Source: Tychonema litorale BBK16
Lineage (GTDB): Bacteria; Cyanobacteriota; Cyanobacteriia; Cyanobacteriales; Microcoleaceae
Assembly (NCBI RefSeq): GCF_021648855.1
Contig: NZ_JAKJHX010000020.1
Span: 25,184 to 48,534, forward strand
Direction of reading: 5' to 3'
DNA length: 23,351 nt
Shown here: one piece after another, positions 7,801 to 15,720 of the stretch
How the letters are laid out: the number at the start of each line of letters is the position of its first letter
Numbering within the stretch: the stretch's first letter is position 1
Notes under the pieces: model-generated
What the model was told of the DNA's origin: nothing
What the model saw: only the letters and a program-made list of their open reading frames with translations
The model's database searches: none
Position numbers and translations under genes: made by a program

Positions 7801-7976
7801 AGTAAAGGCATAGACTAAATTAGAGAAAGTTCTTAACACAAATTTCTGTGCAACAACACCCGTAGAATGATTAAATTGAGTCTCAGATTGCGATCGATCA
7901 GCCACCGTAAAAGTCGGCGCGATCGACCAAAACAACTCAAGTATCTCAAGTCACATTCAGTAAAAGAGAGCAAGGG

Positions 7977-8903
7977 ATGGTATTTGCCACAGAAATGGAT
8001 TCCTCACAATCAGAATCCGCTTTCGACTTATCTATTTACCTAGTCGAACAAAAAAAGGCGATCGAAATAGCTCTCGACAGTGCGCTACCGGTCATCTACC
8101 CAGAGAAAATTTACGAAGCCATGCGCTACTCCCTGCTAGCAGGCGGCAAACGGCTACGTCCAATCCTATGTCTAGCTGGCTGCGAAATCGTCGGTGGCAC
8201 TACCCAAATGGCAATGCCCACAGCTTGCGCTTTGGAAATGATCCACACCATGTCACTGATCCATGACGATTTGCCCGCAATGGACAATGATGACTATCGC
8301 CGTGGCAAACTGACTAACCACAAAGTCTACGGCGAAGACATCGCAATTTTGGCTGGCGATGGCTTATTGACCTATGCCTTTGAATTTATCGCCACTCAAA
8401 CTCAGGACGTACCCCCCCATCAAGTGCTCAAAACGATCGCCCATTTAGCGCGGGCATCCGGTGCTGCTGGACTCGTTGGCGGTCAGGTGGTTGACTTGGA
8501 ATCGGAAGGATTGACAGATGTTTCTCTCGAAACCTTGAATTACATTCACGCTCACAAAACCGGCGCATTGTTAGAAGCCTGTGTAGTTTGTGGAGCAATT
8601 TTGGGTGGAGCATCTGAGGCGGATTTGCAGCGGCTTTCCCGTTTTGCTCAAAATATTGGGCTAGCTTTCCAAATTATTGATGACATTCTGGATATTACTG
8701 CTACTGCCGAAGAACTCGGTAAAACTGCTGGTAAAGATGTTCAAGCCGGAAAAGTAACCTATCCGAGTTTGTGGGGAATTGAGGAGTCAAGGCGTCAAGC
8801 TAAACAACTTGTAGCTGATGCTCAGGCTCAATTAGCAGTGTTTGGGAATAAAGCCCAATCGCTATTGGCGATCGCAGACTATATTACCAGTCGCAGTTAT
8901 TAA
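7977..8903 (+). CDS. crtE: Geranylgeranyl (polyprenyl) diphosphate synthase
   Basis: This 308-residue all-helical trans-prenyltransferase makes GGPP/FPP for carotenoids, the chlorophyll phytyl chain and quinones. Diagnostic motifs are LAGGKRLRP (55-62), the first Asp-rich motif DDLPAMD at 97-103 in the bacterial DDxxxxD form, the sequence NDDYRRGK, and the second Asp-rich motif DDILD (235-239) with GKTAGKD after it. The ATG at 7977 follows an AGAGAGCAAGGG purine tract; the N-terminus then reaches the usual AFDLSIYL start of cyanobacterial enzymes. The stop is two bases before the DUF212 gene, suggesting co-transcription. The 176-bp upstream gap shows no recognisable regulatory element apart from CGATC-rich sequence. 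Confidence 0.93.
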   Translation: MVFATEMDSSQSESAFDLSIYLVEQKKAIEIALDSALPVIYPEKIYEAMRYSLLAGGKRLRPILCLAGCEIVGGTTQMAMPTACALEMIHTMSLIHDDLPAMDNDDYRRGKLTNHKVYGEDIAILAGDGLLTYAFEFIATQTQDVPPHQVLKTIAHLARASGAAGLVGGQVVDLESEGLTDVSLETLNYIHAHKTGALLEACVVCGAILGGASEADLQRLSRFAQNIGLAFQIIDDILDITATAEELGKTAGKDVQAGKVTYPSLWGIEESRRQAKQLVADAQAQLAVFGNKAQSLLAIADYITSRSY

Positions 8904-8905
8904 AA

Positions 8906-9376
8906 ATGCCAAACACTATGCAGGAAATTTGCAGCGGCATCTTAAACAATCATGTACTCGTGGTTTCTCTAATCGCTTGTCTGGCTGCTCAAGTATTGAA
9001 ATTGCCGATCGAATTAATCAAAAATCGGAAATTTAATCTTCAGTATTTAGTAACAACCGGAGGAATGCCTAGCTCTCATTCCTCTTTTGTAGGTGCTTTA
9101 GCTGCTGGGGTGGGACAAACCTTGGGCTGGGAGAGTCCAGAGTTTGCGATCGCCACAATTTTTGCCATTATTGTCATGTATGATGCCGCCGGAGTCCGCC
9201 AAGCAGCGGGCAAACAAGCTCGTATCCTCAATCAAATTATTGATGAATTTTTTGAAGAAGATCACAATTTTAATGAGGCTCGTCTCAAGGAATTACTTGG
9301 GCACACTCCTTTTCAAGTGCTTGTCGGTTTAGGGCTAGGAATAACTATTTCTTGGCTAGCCGGGCCTGCTTATTAA
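8906..9376 (+). CDS. Divergent PAP2 family (DUF212) membrane protein
   Basis: This 156-residue protein has the DUF212/divergent-PAP2 signature TTGGMPSSHSSFVGALA (residues about 50-66), where the PSSHSS core matches the phosphatase motif of acid phosphatase/PAP2 proteins, and MYDAAGVRQAAGKQA (91-105). Hydrophobic segments at about 16-34, 60-75, 80-95 and 136-153 indicate an integral membrane protein. Family members are annotated as acid phosphatase/vanadium-dependent haloperoxidase-related. Start at 8906 gives MPNTMQEICSG; the inner ATG at 8918 is an alternative. The two-base gap after crtE suggests coupling, and a lipid or prenyl diphosphate substrate is a reasonable guess but not shown. Confidence 0.9.
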   Translation: MPNTMQEICSGILNNHVLVVSLIACLAAQVLKLPIELIKNRKFNLQYLVTTGGMPSSHSSFVGALAAGVGQTLGWESPEFAIATIFAIIVMYDAAGVRQAAGKQARILNQIIDEFFEEDHNFNEARLKELLGHTPFQVLVGLGLGITISWLAGPAY

Positions 9377-9487
9377 GTTAGGTGAGACTATCGAAATACT
9401 AAATCCCAGTGAACTATCAACAGTGAAAATCACCTGACTGTAAAACCGGAATTGATATCACTTCTCACTTCTTGGGATTGTTTTGCT

Positions 9488-10612
9488 ATGCTCCAAAGAC
9501 TGTATGTAAACAACTTCAGATGCCTAGAAAACTTTGAACTGTTCATCAAGGGGATGCCATCTGCTCTTTTGATCGGAAAAAATGGTGCAGGTAAATCAAC
9601 AATTGCCTCTGCATTAGAAGTCCTTCAAAAGATTTGTCGAGGCATCAATAGAATGCGGGATCTTGAAAAACTTAACCTTATTAGCCCGAAAGATTTCGCC
9701 CGTGGAAAGTCTGATGTTCCCATTCGGTTTGAAATAGAAGTATTACTGGAAGATAAGTCATATAAATATGTCCTTGCCTTAGATTTGCCAGAAAAATTTA
9801 GGGAACTTCGAGTTTTTGAAGAACAACTGCTAGTTGGAGGAGAACCAATTTACTCTCGAAAAGAAGCCCAAGTCACTCTTCACAACAGCTCCCAAAATCG
9901 TGAAGCTCAGTTTATGGTAGATTGGCATCTTGTTGCCCTGCCAGTCATTCAGGAGCAATCTGAGACTGATCCACTTCATGTTTTCAAGACTTGGCTGGCT
10001 CGCATGATCATTTTAGCCCCGATTCCCAGCTTAATAACTGGAGACTCAAACGGTGAAACTTTGGAACCAAAGCGAGATGGTTCAAACTTTGGGGAGTGGA
10101 TTTCTGGGTTGCTCAGTCGCTATCCTGCCGCCTACACACAGGTTGATAAATATCTCCGGGAAGTGATGCCTGACATTCAGGATTTTCTGAATGAACTAAT
10201 CGGCAAAGACTCAAAAAGCATGATAGTTCGGTTTGAAGAAAATAATGCCAATCTGAGTATTGAATTTAATGACTTATCAGACGGGGAAAAATGCTTTTTT
10301 CTTTGTGCTGTCGTCTTGGCTGCTAACAAATTTTATGGCCCACTTTTTTGCTTCTGGGATGAGCCTGATAACTATCTATCCTTATCGGAGGTAGGACATT
10401 TTGTCATGTCTCTGCGACGCTCATTTAAGAATAGTGGTCAAATTTTAGTGACTTCGCATAATGAGGAAGCCATCCGCAAGTTTTCAAATGAAAATACCTT
10501 TGTATTAGATCGAAAAAGCCACTTAGAGCCAACTTTAGTCAGATTGCTCAGTGATATACCTGTTAGAGGCGACCTGATAAATGCCTTGATTAGTGGCGAC
10601 ATAGAGCTATGA
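9488..10612 (+). CDS. ABC/SMC-type AAA ATPase of a putative defence pair (OLD/RecF-like)
   Basis: This 374-residue soluble ATPase begins MLQRLYVNNFRCLENFELF, typical of RecF/OLD-like ATPases. Walker A is GKNGAGKST (30-38), the ABC signature is LSDGEK (263-268), Walker B is FCFWDEPDNYL (287-297) and the H-loop is LVTSHN (His about 324). The middle (about 60-255) is specific to this protein and shorter than in RecN or SMC, with no long coiled coil. The TTG at 9452 would add 12 poorly supported residues, so the ATG at 9488 is chosen. Its stop overlaps the next gene's start (ATGA at 10609-10612), implying translational coupling. Two-gene ATPase plus TOPRIM-type nuclease modules are known in anti-phage systems such as PARIS; a similar role is inferred here. 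No CGATCG site occurs in it, unlike flanking genes. Confidence 0.85.
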   Translation: MLQRLYVNNFRCLENFELFIKGMPSALLIGKNGAGKSTIASALEVLQKICRGINRMRDLEKLNLISPKDFARGKSDVPIRFEIEVLLEDKSYKYVLALDLPEKFRELRVFEEQLLVGGEPIYSRKEAQVTLHNSSQNREAQFMVDWHLVALPVIQEQSETDPLHVFKTWLARMIILAPIPSLITGDSNGETLEPKRDGSNFGEWISGLLSRYPAAYTQVDKYLREVMPDIQDFLNELIGKDSKSMIVRFEENNANLSIEFNDLSDGEKCFFLCAVVLAANKFYGPLFCFWDEPDNYLSLSEVGHFVMSLRRSFKNSGQILVTSHNEEAIRKFSNENTFVLDRKSHLEPTLVRLLSDIPVRGDLINALISGDIEL

Positions 10613-11091
10613 GTAACAAGTATCAACCGCACATTCATGTGTTGGCAGAAGATGACGCTAATCGCCAAATTGCTAACGGATTTATTCTTGAACTAAACCG
10701 TAATAACCGTGCTGTTAAAGTCCTGCCACTTCCTGGTGGTTGGAGAAAAACTGTGGAGGAATTCACGAAGAAGTATGCGTCTGAAATGCGACAATTACCA
10801 GAAAGAAGGATGGTTTTGCTCATTGATTTCGATGATGATGAAAATCGGTTGAGTTATGTAGAAAGTCATATTCCAGATGACCTAAAATCAAGAGTGTTCG
10901 TGCTGGGAGTGCTATCTGAACCAGAAAATCTAAAAAGAGAGAGCAAAAAGACCTTTCAGGAGATTGGTGAAGCTCTTGCCAAAGATTGTTCTGACAACAC
11001 AAATGAGTTATGGGGACATCATCTTCTTAAACATAACAAACCGGAATTAGATCGTATGACGACCTATGTCAAACCATTTTTGTTTAATTAA
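10609..11091 (+). CDS. Small TOPRIM-like protein, partner of the AAA ATPase
   Basis: This 160-residue protein starts inside the stop of the ATPase gene. Visible features fit a compact TOPRIM-type fold: an early strand and acidic residue in HIHVLAEDDANRQIANGF (Glu14, Asp15, Asp16), then a hydrophobic strand followed by acidic residues, MVLLIDFDDDENR (Asp73, Asp75), and a third strand RVFVLGVLSEPENL (about 95-108, Glu104). TOPRIM nucleases use a first-motif Glu and a DxD pair to bind metal; whether these residues are their equivalents is my inference. Similar small partners called DUF4435, DUF4276 or RloB-like occur beside AAA ATPases in defence loci, but I cannot say which family, if any, this belongs to. 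No helicase, HNH or reverse transcriptase gene is adjacent. Confidence 0.6.
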   Translation: MSNKYQPHIHVLAEDDANRQIANGFILELNRNNRAVKVLPLPGGWRKTVEEFTKKYASEMRQLPERRMVLLIDFDDDENRLSYVESHIPDDLKSRVFVLGVLSEPENLKRESKKTFQEIGEALAKDCSDNTNELWGHHLLKHNKPELDRMTTYVKPFLFN

Positions 11092-11138
11092 TTAATCTAG
11101 CTAAAATTCACATTGCGACTCAAATTTTAGGCAATTAA

Positions 11139-11181
11139 CAGTTAATTAATGACCAATGACTAATGACTAATGACCAATGAC
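11139..11181. repeat. Heptamer array of TAATGAC/CAATGAC units
   Basis: About six 7-bp units of the form TAATGAC or CAATGAC run up to the stop codon of the YbjN gene. This is a short tandemly repeated sequence common between genes in filamentous cyanobacteria. It marks the right edge of the ATPase/TOPRIM-like cassette. Confidence 0.8.
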
Positions 11182-11684
11182 TAAAGCCCATATTCAGCTT
11201 GCAATAGATCATCATTATCATCAGCGATAGTCGCGACAATCGTAATAGCGCGAGAAATTTCCCCAGCCGAGATTTCTGCGATCGTCCGAGTTGATAGTAC
11301 CGCAACTTGACTGTCCACGATCGCAAAATGAGACTCCAAAGTAGAAAGCCAATTCATTTCCAGAAGTTTCCGCATTAATTGAGCTTCATTCTTCGCCGGC
11401 AACTGAAGCACAAAAGCCCAAACAGTCAAAGTGTCATCTTCCGTTTCGCCCGTCAGTTGCACCAACACTTCGACACTACCGTACTTAAATTTCCAAAGAT
11501 GTCCGCCAGCCTCATTTTGACCAACCATCACTTTTTGGTCTACAGCCATACTGGCGATGACAGTTTCAATTTCTTCTGCATAGGTGACGGCTGTGGCTTT
11601 CTCGACCTGGGCATCCGCGATCGCGCTTTCACTTAAAAGGCTTTCACTAGAAACTGTTTCTTGGTTGGGTTCGCTGGTAGTCAT
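11181..11684 (-). CDS. YbjN domain-containing protein
   Basis: This 167-residue protein has an acidic, low-complexity N-terminus (about 1-30) and a YbjN-type domain of alpha/beta type (about 38-160): YAEEIETVIASM, GGHLWKFKYGSVEVLVQLTG, LTVWAFVLQLPAKN, LMRKLLEMNWLSTLESHFAIVDSQVAVLSTR. YbjN domains share a fold with type III secretion chaperones and are thought to mediate protein interactions; the cyanobacterial role is not defined. The end is in a heptamer repeat, with the stop codon formed at its edge. It is convergent with the ATPase/TOPRIM-like cassette. Confidence 0.8.
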   Translation of the reverse strand: MTTSEPNQETVSSESLLSESAIADAQVEKATAVTYAEEIETVIASMAVDQKVMVGQNEAGGHLWKFKYGSVEVLVQLTGETEDDTLTVWAFVLQLPAKNEAQLMRKLLEMNWLSTLESHFAIVDSQVAVLSTRTIAEISAGEISRAITIVATIADDNDDLLQAEYGL

Positions 11685-11765
11685 GGTTGTAAGTTAGATG
11701 GAAACTATTCCACCAATTATTTTACCCTAACTGGTAACTGGTTCCCCTGACTCTGATTGAGTAGA

Positions 11766-11855
11766 GCGGAGGAAACGGCACTGCCGTCTCCTAATTTCTT
11801 AGTCTGCGGAGGCAGACTTCGTTTTTGTAGTAGCGGTTTCAACCGCCGAGTCATT
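11766..11855. repeat. Composite of two dispersed palindromic repeats
   Basis: The left part contains ACGGCACTGCCGTCTCC and continues into CTAATTTCTT; 26 consecutive bases (11775-11800) are identical to 18935-18960. The right part contains AGTCTGCGGAGGCAGACT, a near-perfect palindrome, then GTAGTAGCGGTTTCAACCGC, another hairpin. Both are of kinds commonly dispersed in Oscillatoriales intergenic DNA. It lies at the end of the ferritin-like gene and could act as its terminator. Confidence 0.75.
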
Positions 11856-11859
11856 CTTT

Positions 11860-12765
11860 TCAAACACTAGGCTTTGTCGCCACCGGCTTCTTCTGCGTAT
11901 TATTCATCCCATTCAGGAACATCGGCACAAACTTCTCCACAAATGCCTGGGGGTCACGGTTCCAGGCCCGCTGCGCCACATTCACCCTAGTCATCTGCAA
12001 ATCCGGGGCCAACAAACTGCCAGCCAACCGTTCCATCAAGTATTGAGGCCGTTCCCACATCGGCATCGTGTTGGCAATATCCACCAAGCGAGTGACACGG
12101 CGCAGTTCCGCCCCCAACATGATATCCATCCCCGACGCAAATGCAGCTTGTTCGATCGCCACATACTTCCGCTTAGCCCGATCGACCTTCTGCGCGTGGG
12201 CGGGGCTTTTCGCAGCGATTTTGCCCAACCAGCGATTTCCCCAGCGGACATGGCCAGCTTCTTCAGGAAATATCTTTTCGATCGTTTCGCGGATTTTGAC
12301 ATTTTCATCAGTTTGCGGAGCCATTTTCAGGGCGTGGATGTGCGCCGAGAAGTATTCGCAGCCCCGCTTTTCGGTGACATTAATCGCCGCTAGAGAAGAA
12401 ATCACAAAATCTTCCCGGTCTTTGGTGGGGTCTTGTTGTTCGCTGTCAAACAACCTTTCAAATTCCTCGATGTAGGATACTCCCGGTGGTCTGCCAATGT
12501 CACAGCCGATGTCAACTAGCAAGTCTGTCAGCCACATAGCGTGTCGGGCTTCGTCAGAAATATGCCGGGACAAGTCGCGCACCAGTTCTGGCGGGTTCCC
12601 ATCTAGCTGTTCAATTAACTCCGTAAGGTCTTTGCAACTGCGCTGTTCGCTAAATCGGTAGCGGTTGAGGGTGATCAGGTGCATTTCGCGATCGCGCACG
12701 ACTTGAGCTAAAATTTCGCGGGCTCCCATGCCATTGCGAAGCTTGCGGGGATAGGCAACAGTCAT
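11860..12765 (-). CDS. Ferritin-like diiron protein (conserved cyanobacterial)
   Basis: This 301-residue, mainly helical protein has two ExxH motifs typical of four-helix-bundle diiron proteins: DEARH (Glu72 and His75, in RHISDEARHAMWL) and EEAGH (Glu169 and His172, in IFPEEAGHVRWGNRWL). Additional glutamates that could be ligands lie in REMHLITLNRYRFSEQ (about 26-41) and NVTEKRGCEYF (about 129-139). This is the expected Glu/ExxH/Glu/ExxH spacing. Whether it stores iron or acts as an oxidase/hydroxylase is unknown. The frame is open to 12810, but MTVAYPRKLRNGMG at 12765 is the likelier start, since the upstream addition MSYTYISIFTKQHKI looks unlike a protein start of this family. It stands alone between repeat-filled gaps. 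Confidence 0.82.
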   Translation of the reverse strand: MTVAYPRKLRNGMGAREILAQVVRDREMHLITLNRYRFSEQRSCKDLTELIEQLDGNPPELVRDLSRHISDEARHAMWLTDLLVDIGCDIGRPPGVSYIEEFERLFDSEQQDPTKDREDFVISSLAAINVTEKRGCEYFSAHIHALKMAPQTDENVKIRETIEKIFPEEAGHVRWGNRWLGKIAAKSPAHAQKVDRAKRKYVAIEQAAFASGMDIMLGAELRRVTRLVDIANTMPMWERPQYLMERLAGSLLAPDLQMTRVNVAQRAWNRDPQAFVEKFVPMFLNGMNNTQKKPVATKPSV

Positions 12766-12855
12766 AATTTTATGTTGTTTTGTAAAGATACTTATATAAG
12801 TGTAACTCACTTTTTCGGCTTCCTAATTCACAAAGCAAAATCTAAATTTGTTGTC

Positions 12856-12906
12856 AATGCTCTATTCCCAATGCCCTATTCCCAATGGCCTATTCCCCAT
12901 TCCTAA
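12856..12906. repeat. Heptamer array of TATTCCC/CAATG units
   Basis: Units of about seven bases (CTATTCCCAATGC, CTATTCCCAATGG, CTATTCCCC) lie between the ferritin-like gene and the small unknown pair. This is a degenerate short tandem repeat; no coding potential or promoter was recognised in it. Confidence 0.7.
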
Positions 12907-12914
12907 ACTTGATA

Positions 12915-13142
12915 TCAAACCACATCAGTTGAGTCTGAAACCAGAGCCGAAGCCGACTCTTGTTGAAATTTTTGCGCCTCCTCCACTTCCAGCCTAGCTA
13001 GCGTACTCGCCACATCCGCCAACTGTAAAGCCAGGTTCATCCGACAAATCGGGTTTTTTTCCCTCCAGAGGTCTTTCGCCAAGAAATGTACTCGATACCG
13101 GAACATCTTAATTGAATTTGGCGGAGTAACATTAACTCTCAT
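12915..13142 (-). CDS. Small conserved-looking protein, unknown function
   Basis: This 75-residue protein starts MRVNVTPPNSIKMFRYRVHF and contains a helical centre (MNLALQLADVASTLARLEVEEAQKFQ) and a polar tail. No known domain or membrane segment is seen. Its ATG is two bases after the stop of the upstream 108-residue gene, so the two are almost certainly co-transcribed and probably co-translated. That pairing is the main reason to believe it is real. I do not recognise its function. Confidence 0.6.
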   Translation of the reverse strand: MRVNVTPPNSIKMFRYRVHFLAKDLWREKNPICRMNLALQLADVASTLARLEVEEAQKFQQESASALVSDSTDVV

Positions 13143-13144
13143 GA

Positions 13145-13471
13145 TTACAGCCTCTCTTCTGTGGAAGTTTGAATGCGGAGCAGTACCCGTTCTAGCTCCA
13201 GGTAAACAAAGGTCAGCATGATTACTTTATCTTCATTAGTAATTGTAACATCACAACTTGCCGATCGCGGTTCAACCTGTTCGTGCCTGACAACTACAGT
13301 ATATTTTCCCAAAGGTAAGTCATCAAAATTCACATCTGCCTCAAACAAGTCAACCGTTTCCTCTGCCAGCACTCGTCCCTCCTGAGTCAGTAAAGTGATG
13401 AAGGCAATGCCATCAACTGAGGTCATGGCAATGTTGTTTTGATTGCGTACCATCACAAAAATGTCGGACAT
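13145..13471 (-). CDS. Small beta-rich protein, unknown function
   Basis: This 108-residue protein reads MSDIFVMVRNQNNIAMTSVD with alternating hydrophobic strands (GIAFITLLTQEGRVLAEETV, DDLPLGKYTVVVRHEQVEP, CDVTITNEDKVIMLTFVYLE). The PLGKYTVVVRHE segment resembles the turn of an Ig-like or carboxypeptidase-regulatory beta-sandwich, but this is only a resemblance. There is no signal peptide, so it is probably cytoplasmic. It precedes the 75-residue gene with a two-base gap. The role is unknown. Confidence 0.65.
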   Translation of the reverse strand: MSDIFVMVRNQNNIAMTSVDGIAFITLLTQEGRVLAEETVDLFEADVNFDDLPLGKYTVVVRHEQVEPRSASCDVTITNEDKVIMLTFVYLELERVLLRIQTSTEERL

Positions 13472-13479
13472 TATTTAGG

Positions 13480-13515
13480 GTTTGGTTATTTGGTTATTTA
13501 GTTATTGTTTTTTGT
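13480..13515. repeat. Degenerate heptamer array of GGTTATT units
   Basis: GGTTATTTGGTTATTTAGTTATT repeats a TTATT-based 7-8 bp unit upstream of the 108-residue gene and downstream of nothing else annotated. Similar TTATTAG/TTATTGG units recur at 14057-14097. Confidence 0.6.
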
Positions 13516-13596
13516 TATTGCGATCGCCTAAAAAAGCAATTACAATGATTTCAGTCTCATGTTTATTTCCTCATGCACCTCAGGAGTTTAATTACT

Positions 13597-14037
13597 ATGA
13601 ATTTTTTTAAATCTTGGCTAATTTTGACTGCGAGTGCCGCACTTCTTGGTTTGGAAGTACATGGTGCGATCGGCAATAGCTCAAATATATCACCAACCAC
13701 ACCTAACTTGCAGCTTCACACCGTCCACATAGCAAAAAATAACAAGCCAAACTTGAGCAATTCCAAAGGCACATTAAAAGAAGGCAGTGCCATTTCCATC
13801 GACCCCAATGATGTCACTGGCATCTCAAAAACTGAGGCGAAGAAGCGTTTTATTCTCAATAAAATATACCGACTTCAGGAAGGTACTAGCGCCGATAATT
13901 TGTTTATAGTTGATGAAAAAGCAACTAAATGGGCAGTAGAAAATATCTCCGACGCTACTATGGGCCCGATTACTCGCAGTGTCGCCCTAATGGTATCGGG
14001 CGATGGTAAAGTCTGGGCATTGATACAGAAGTTCTAA
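13597..14037 (+). CDS. Small exported protein, unknown function
   Basis: This 146-residue protein starts MNFFKSWLILTASAALLGLE, a clear Sec-type signal sequence with cleavage probably around residues 24-27 (VHGAIG). The mature part is polar: a basic, Asn/Ser-rich stretch (residues about 28-60), then SIDPNDVTGISKTEAKKRF, DNLFIVDEKATKWAVENISD and a hydrophobic end SVALMVSGDGKVWALIQKF. A Shine-Dalgarno AGGAG (13582-13586) lies 10 bases before the ATG, which decides this start over the upstream in-frame ATG at 13573. The family is not recognised. Repeats follow the stop and separate it from glnA. Confidence 0.7.
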   Translation: MNFFKSWLILTASAALLGLEVHGAIGNSSNISPTTPNLQLHTVHIAKNNKPNLSNSKGTLKEGSAISIDPNDVTGISKTEAKKRFILNKIYRLQEGTSADNLFIVDEKATKWAVENISDATMGPITRSVALMVSGDGKVWALIQKF

Positions 14038-14056
14038 TATCTGGGAAATGGGAATT

Positions 14057-14145
14057 GGGTTATTAGTTATTAGTTATTGGTTATTGGTTATTTGTTCCTA
14101 ATGCCCAATGCCCAATGCCCAATTCCCAATTCCCAATTCCCTATA
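14057..14145. repeat. Two adjacent heptamer arrays (TTATTRG and CAATGCC/CAATTCC)
   Basis: The first half consists of TTATTAG/TTATTGG units and the second of CCCAATG and CCCAATT units. Together they fill most of the gap between the exported-protein gene and the end of glnA. There is no coding sequence here. Confidence 0.85.
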
Positions 14146-14181
14146 TCCGAAAGTACCTTATGTTACTGACAAAGGCTATAT

Positions 14182-15603
14182 CTAACAATCGTAGTACAAA
14201 GCAAACTCGTAAGGGTGAGGACGTAACCGCATCGGATTCACTTCATTATCGAGTTTATACGAAATCCAATTCTTGATGAAATCTTCGCTAAACACCCCAG
14301 TTTCAGTCAAGAAAGCATGGTCTTTCTCCAAAGCTTCCAAAGCACCTTCCAAGGAACCCGGAGTCGAAGGAATCTTGCTCAATTCTTCAGGAGACAAATC
14401 GTAGATATCCACATCCAAAGGTTCACCAGGATCGATTTGATTCTTAATACCATCCAAGCCCGCGCACAACATAGCTGCAAAGGCCAAATACGGGTTAGAA
14501 CTAGCATCGGGACAGCGGAATTCTAAGCGTTTGGCTTTGGGGTTAGTTCCCGACAACGGAATTCGCACTGATGCCGATCGATTCCCTTGAGAATAAGCTA
14601 AGTTTACAGGAGCTTCAAAGCCCGGAACCAAACGTTTGTAGGAATTAGTTGTGGGATTGGTGAGTGCCAAAAGTGCTGGTGCGTGCTTGAGAATGCCACC
14701 GATGTAATGCAGTCCCATTTGACTGAAACCAGCATATTGATCGCCAGCAAATAACGGTTGACCGTCTTTCCAAATCGACTGGTGAACGTGCATCCCAGAA
14801 CCGTTATCGTTAAACAGTGGTTTGGGCATGAAGGTGATAGTTTTGCCGTATTTTTTGCCGACGTTTTTGATCACATATTTATAAGTCATCAAATAGTCAG
14901 CCGCTTGAATCAAAGTCGCAAAGCGGAAGCCAAGTTCGCATTGCCCACCGGTGGCTACTTCGTGGTGATGCTTTTCAACGGGCACGCCGCATTTTGCCAT
15001 TGTCAGCAACATTTCCGTTCTCATGTCTTGAGATGTATCGGTTGGTGCAACTGGGAAATAACCTTCTTTATAACGCGGTTTGTAGCCGAGGTTGCCGCCT
15101 GGTTCTTCTTTGCCGGAATTCCAGCGACCCTCTACTGAGTCTACATAGTAATAGCCACTGTTTTGGGTTTGGTCAAAGCGCACGTCGTCAAAAATGAAGA
15201 ATTCTGCTTCCGGGCCAAAGAATGCGGTATCGCCGAGACCGGTGGAAACTAAGTAGTCTATGGCTTTTTGAGCAATTGTTCGGGGACAGCGGCTGTAGGG
15301 TTGGCCTGTGCGGGGCTCTTTGATGCTGCAAATGAAGCTGAGGGTTGGTTCTGCCATGAATGGATCGATCCAAGCGGTGGTAGGATCGATCGCCATTGTC
15401 ATGTCTGATTCGTTGATGGCTTTCCAGCCACGAATGCTGGAACCGTCGAAGGGTACGCCGTCTGTGAATGCGGTTTCGTCGATTTGGTCGTGGAACAGGG
15501 AAAGGTGCTGCCAGATCCCAGGCATATCGATGAATTTGAGGTCGATGATCTGGATCTTATTTTCTTGTATGTAGTTTAAGGCTTCTTGGGGTGTCTGGAA
15601 CAT
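14182..15603 (-). CDS. glnA: Glutamine synthetase, type I
   Basis: This 473-residue dodecameric GSI converts glutamate, ammonium and ATP to glutamine, the entry point of ammonium assimilation in cyanobacteria (GS-GOGAT). Characteristic segments are [22 protein letters not shown] (metal/glutamate site), [31 protein letters not shown] (ATP site), [19 protein letters not shown] and [20 protein letters not shown]. The tyrosine in [12 protein letters not shown] sits at the position adenylylated in enterobacteria, though cyanobacteria are known to control GS by inactivating factors and NtcA instead. AGGAG (15611-15615) lies seven bases before the ATG. I saw no convincing GTA-N8-TAC NtcA site in the upstream region. 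A structured three-way-junction element lies 118 bp upstream of the start. Confidence 0.97.
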   Translation of the reverse strand: MFQTPQEALNYIQENKIQIIDLKFIDMPGIWQHLSLFHDQIDETAFTDGVPFDGSSIRGWKAINESDMTMAIDPTTAWIDPFMAEPTLSFICSIKEPRTGQPYSRCPRTIAQKAIDYLVSTGLGDTAFFGPEAEFFIFDDVRFDQTQNSGYYYVDSVEGRWNSGKEEPGGNLGYKPRYKEGYFPVAPTDTSQDMRTEMLLTMAKCGVPVEKHHHEVATGGQCELGFRFATLIQAADYLMTYKYVIKNVGKKYGKTITFMPKPLFNDNGSGMHVHQSIWKDGQPLFAGDQYAGFSQMGLHYIGGILKHAPALLALTNPTTNSYKRLVPGFEAPVNLAYSQGNRSASVRIPLSGTNPKAKRLEFRCPDASSNPYLAFAAMLCAGLDGIKNQIDPGEPLDVDIYDLSPEELSKIPSTPGSLEGALEALEKDHAFLTETGVFSEDFIKNWISYKLDNEVNPMRLRPHPYEFALYYDC

Positions 15604-15610
15604 GACTTAA

Positions 15611-15615
15611 CTCCT
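15611..15615 (-). promoter_or_regulatory. Shine-Dalgarno sequence of glnA
   Basis: AGGAG on the minus strand lies seven bases before the glnA ATG (15601-15603), giving strong support for this start. Confidence 0.85.
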
Positions 15616-15720
15616 GATATTGGTTTGGTCTGACCGCGCACACAAGGCATGGGCCCGAATTGCGGTTTTTCTGCCGGGGTTTAATCTGTATCAAAAAATC
15701 TTATCAATAAATTGTGTCTA

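Noticed and set aside
9488..10612. RecF or RecN housekeeping repair protein
   Set aside because: Length, missing coiled coil and four-base overlap with a TOPRIM-like partner do not fit RecF or RecN.
12043..12475. Plus-strand genes opposite the ferritin-like gene
   Set aside because: They are antisense shadows; the minus-strand frame has clear ExxH motifs.
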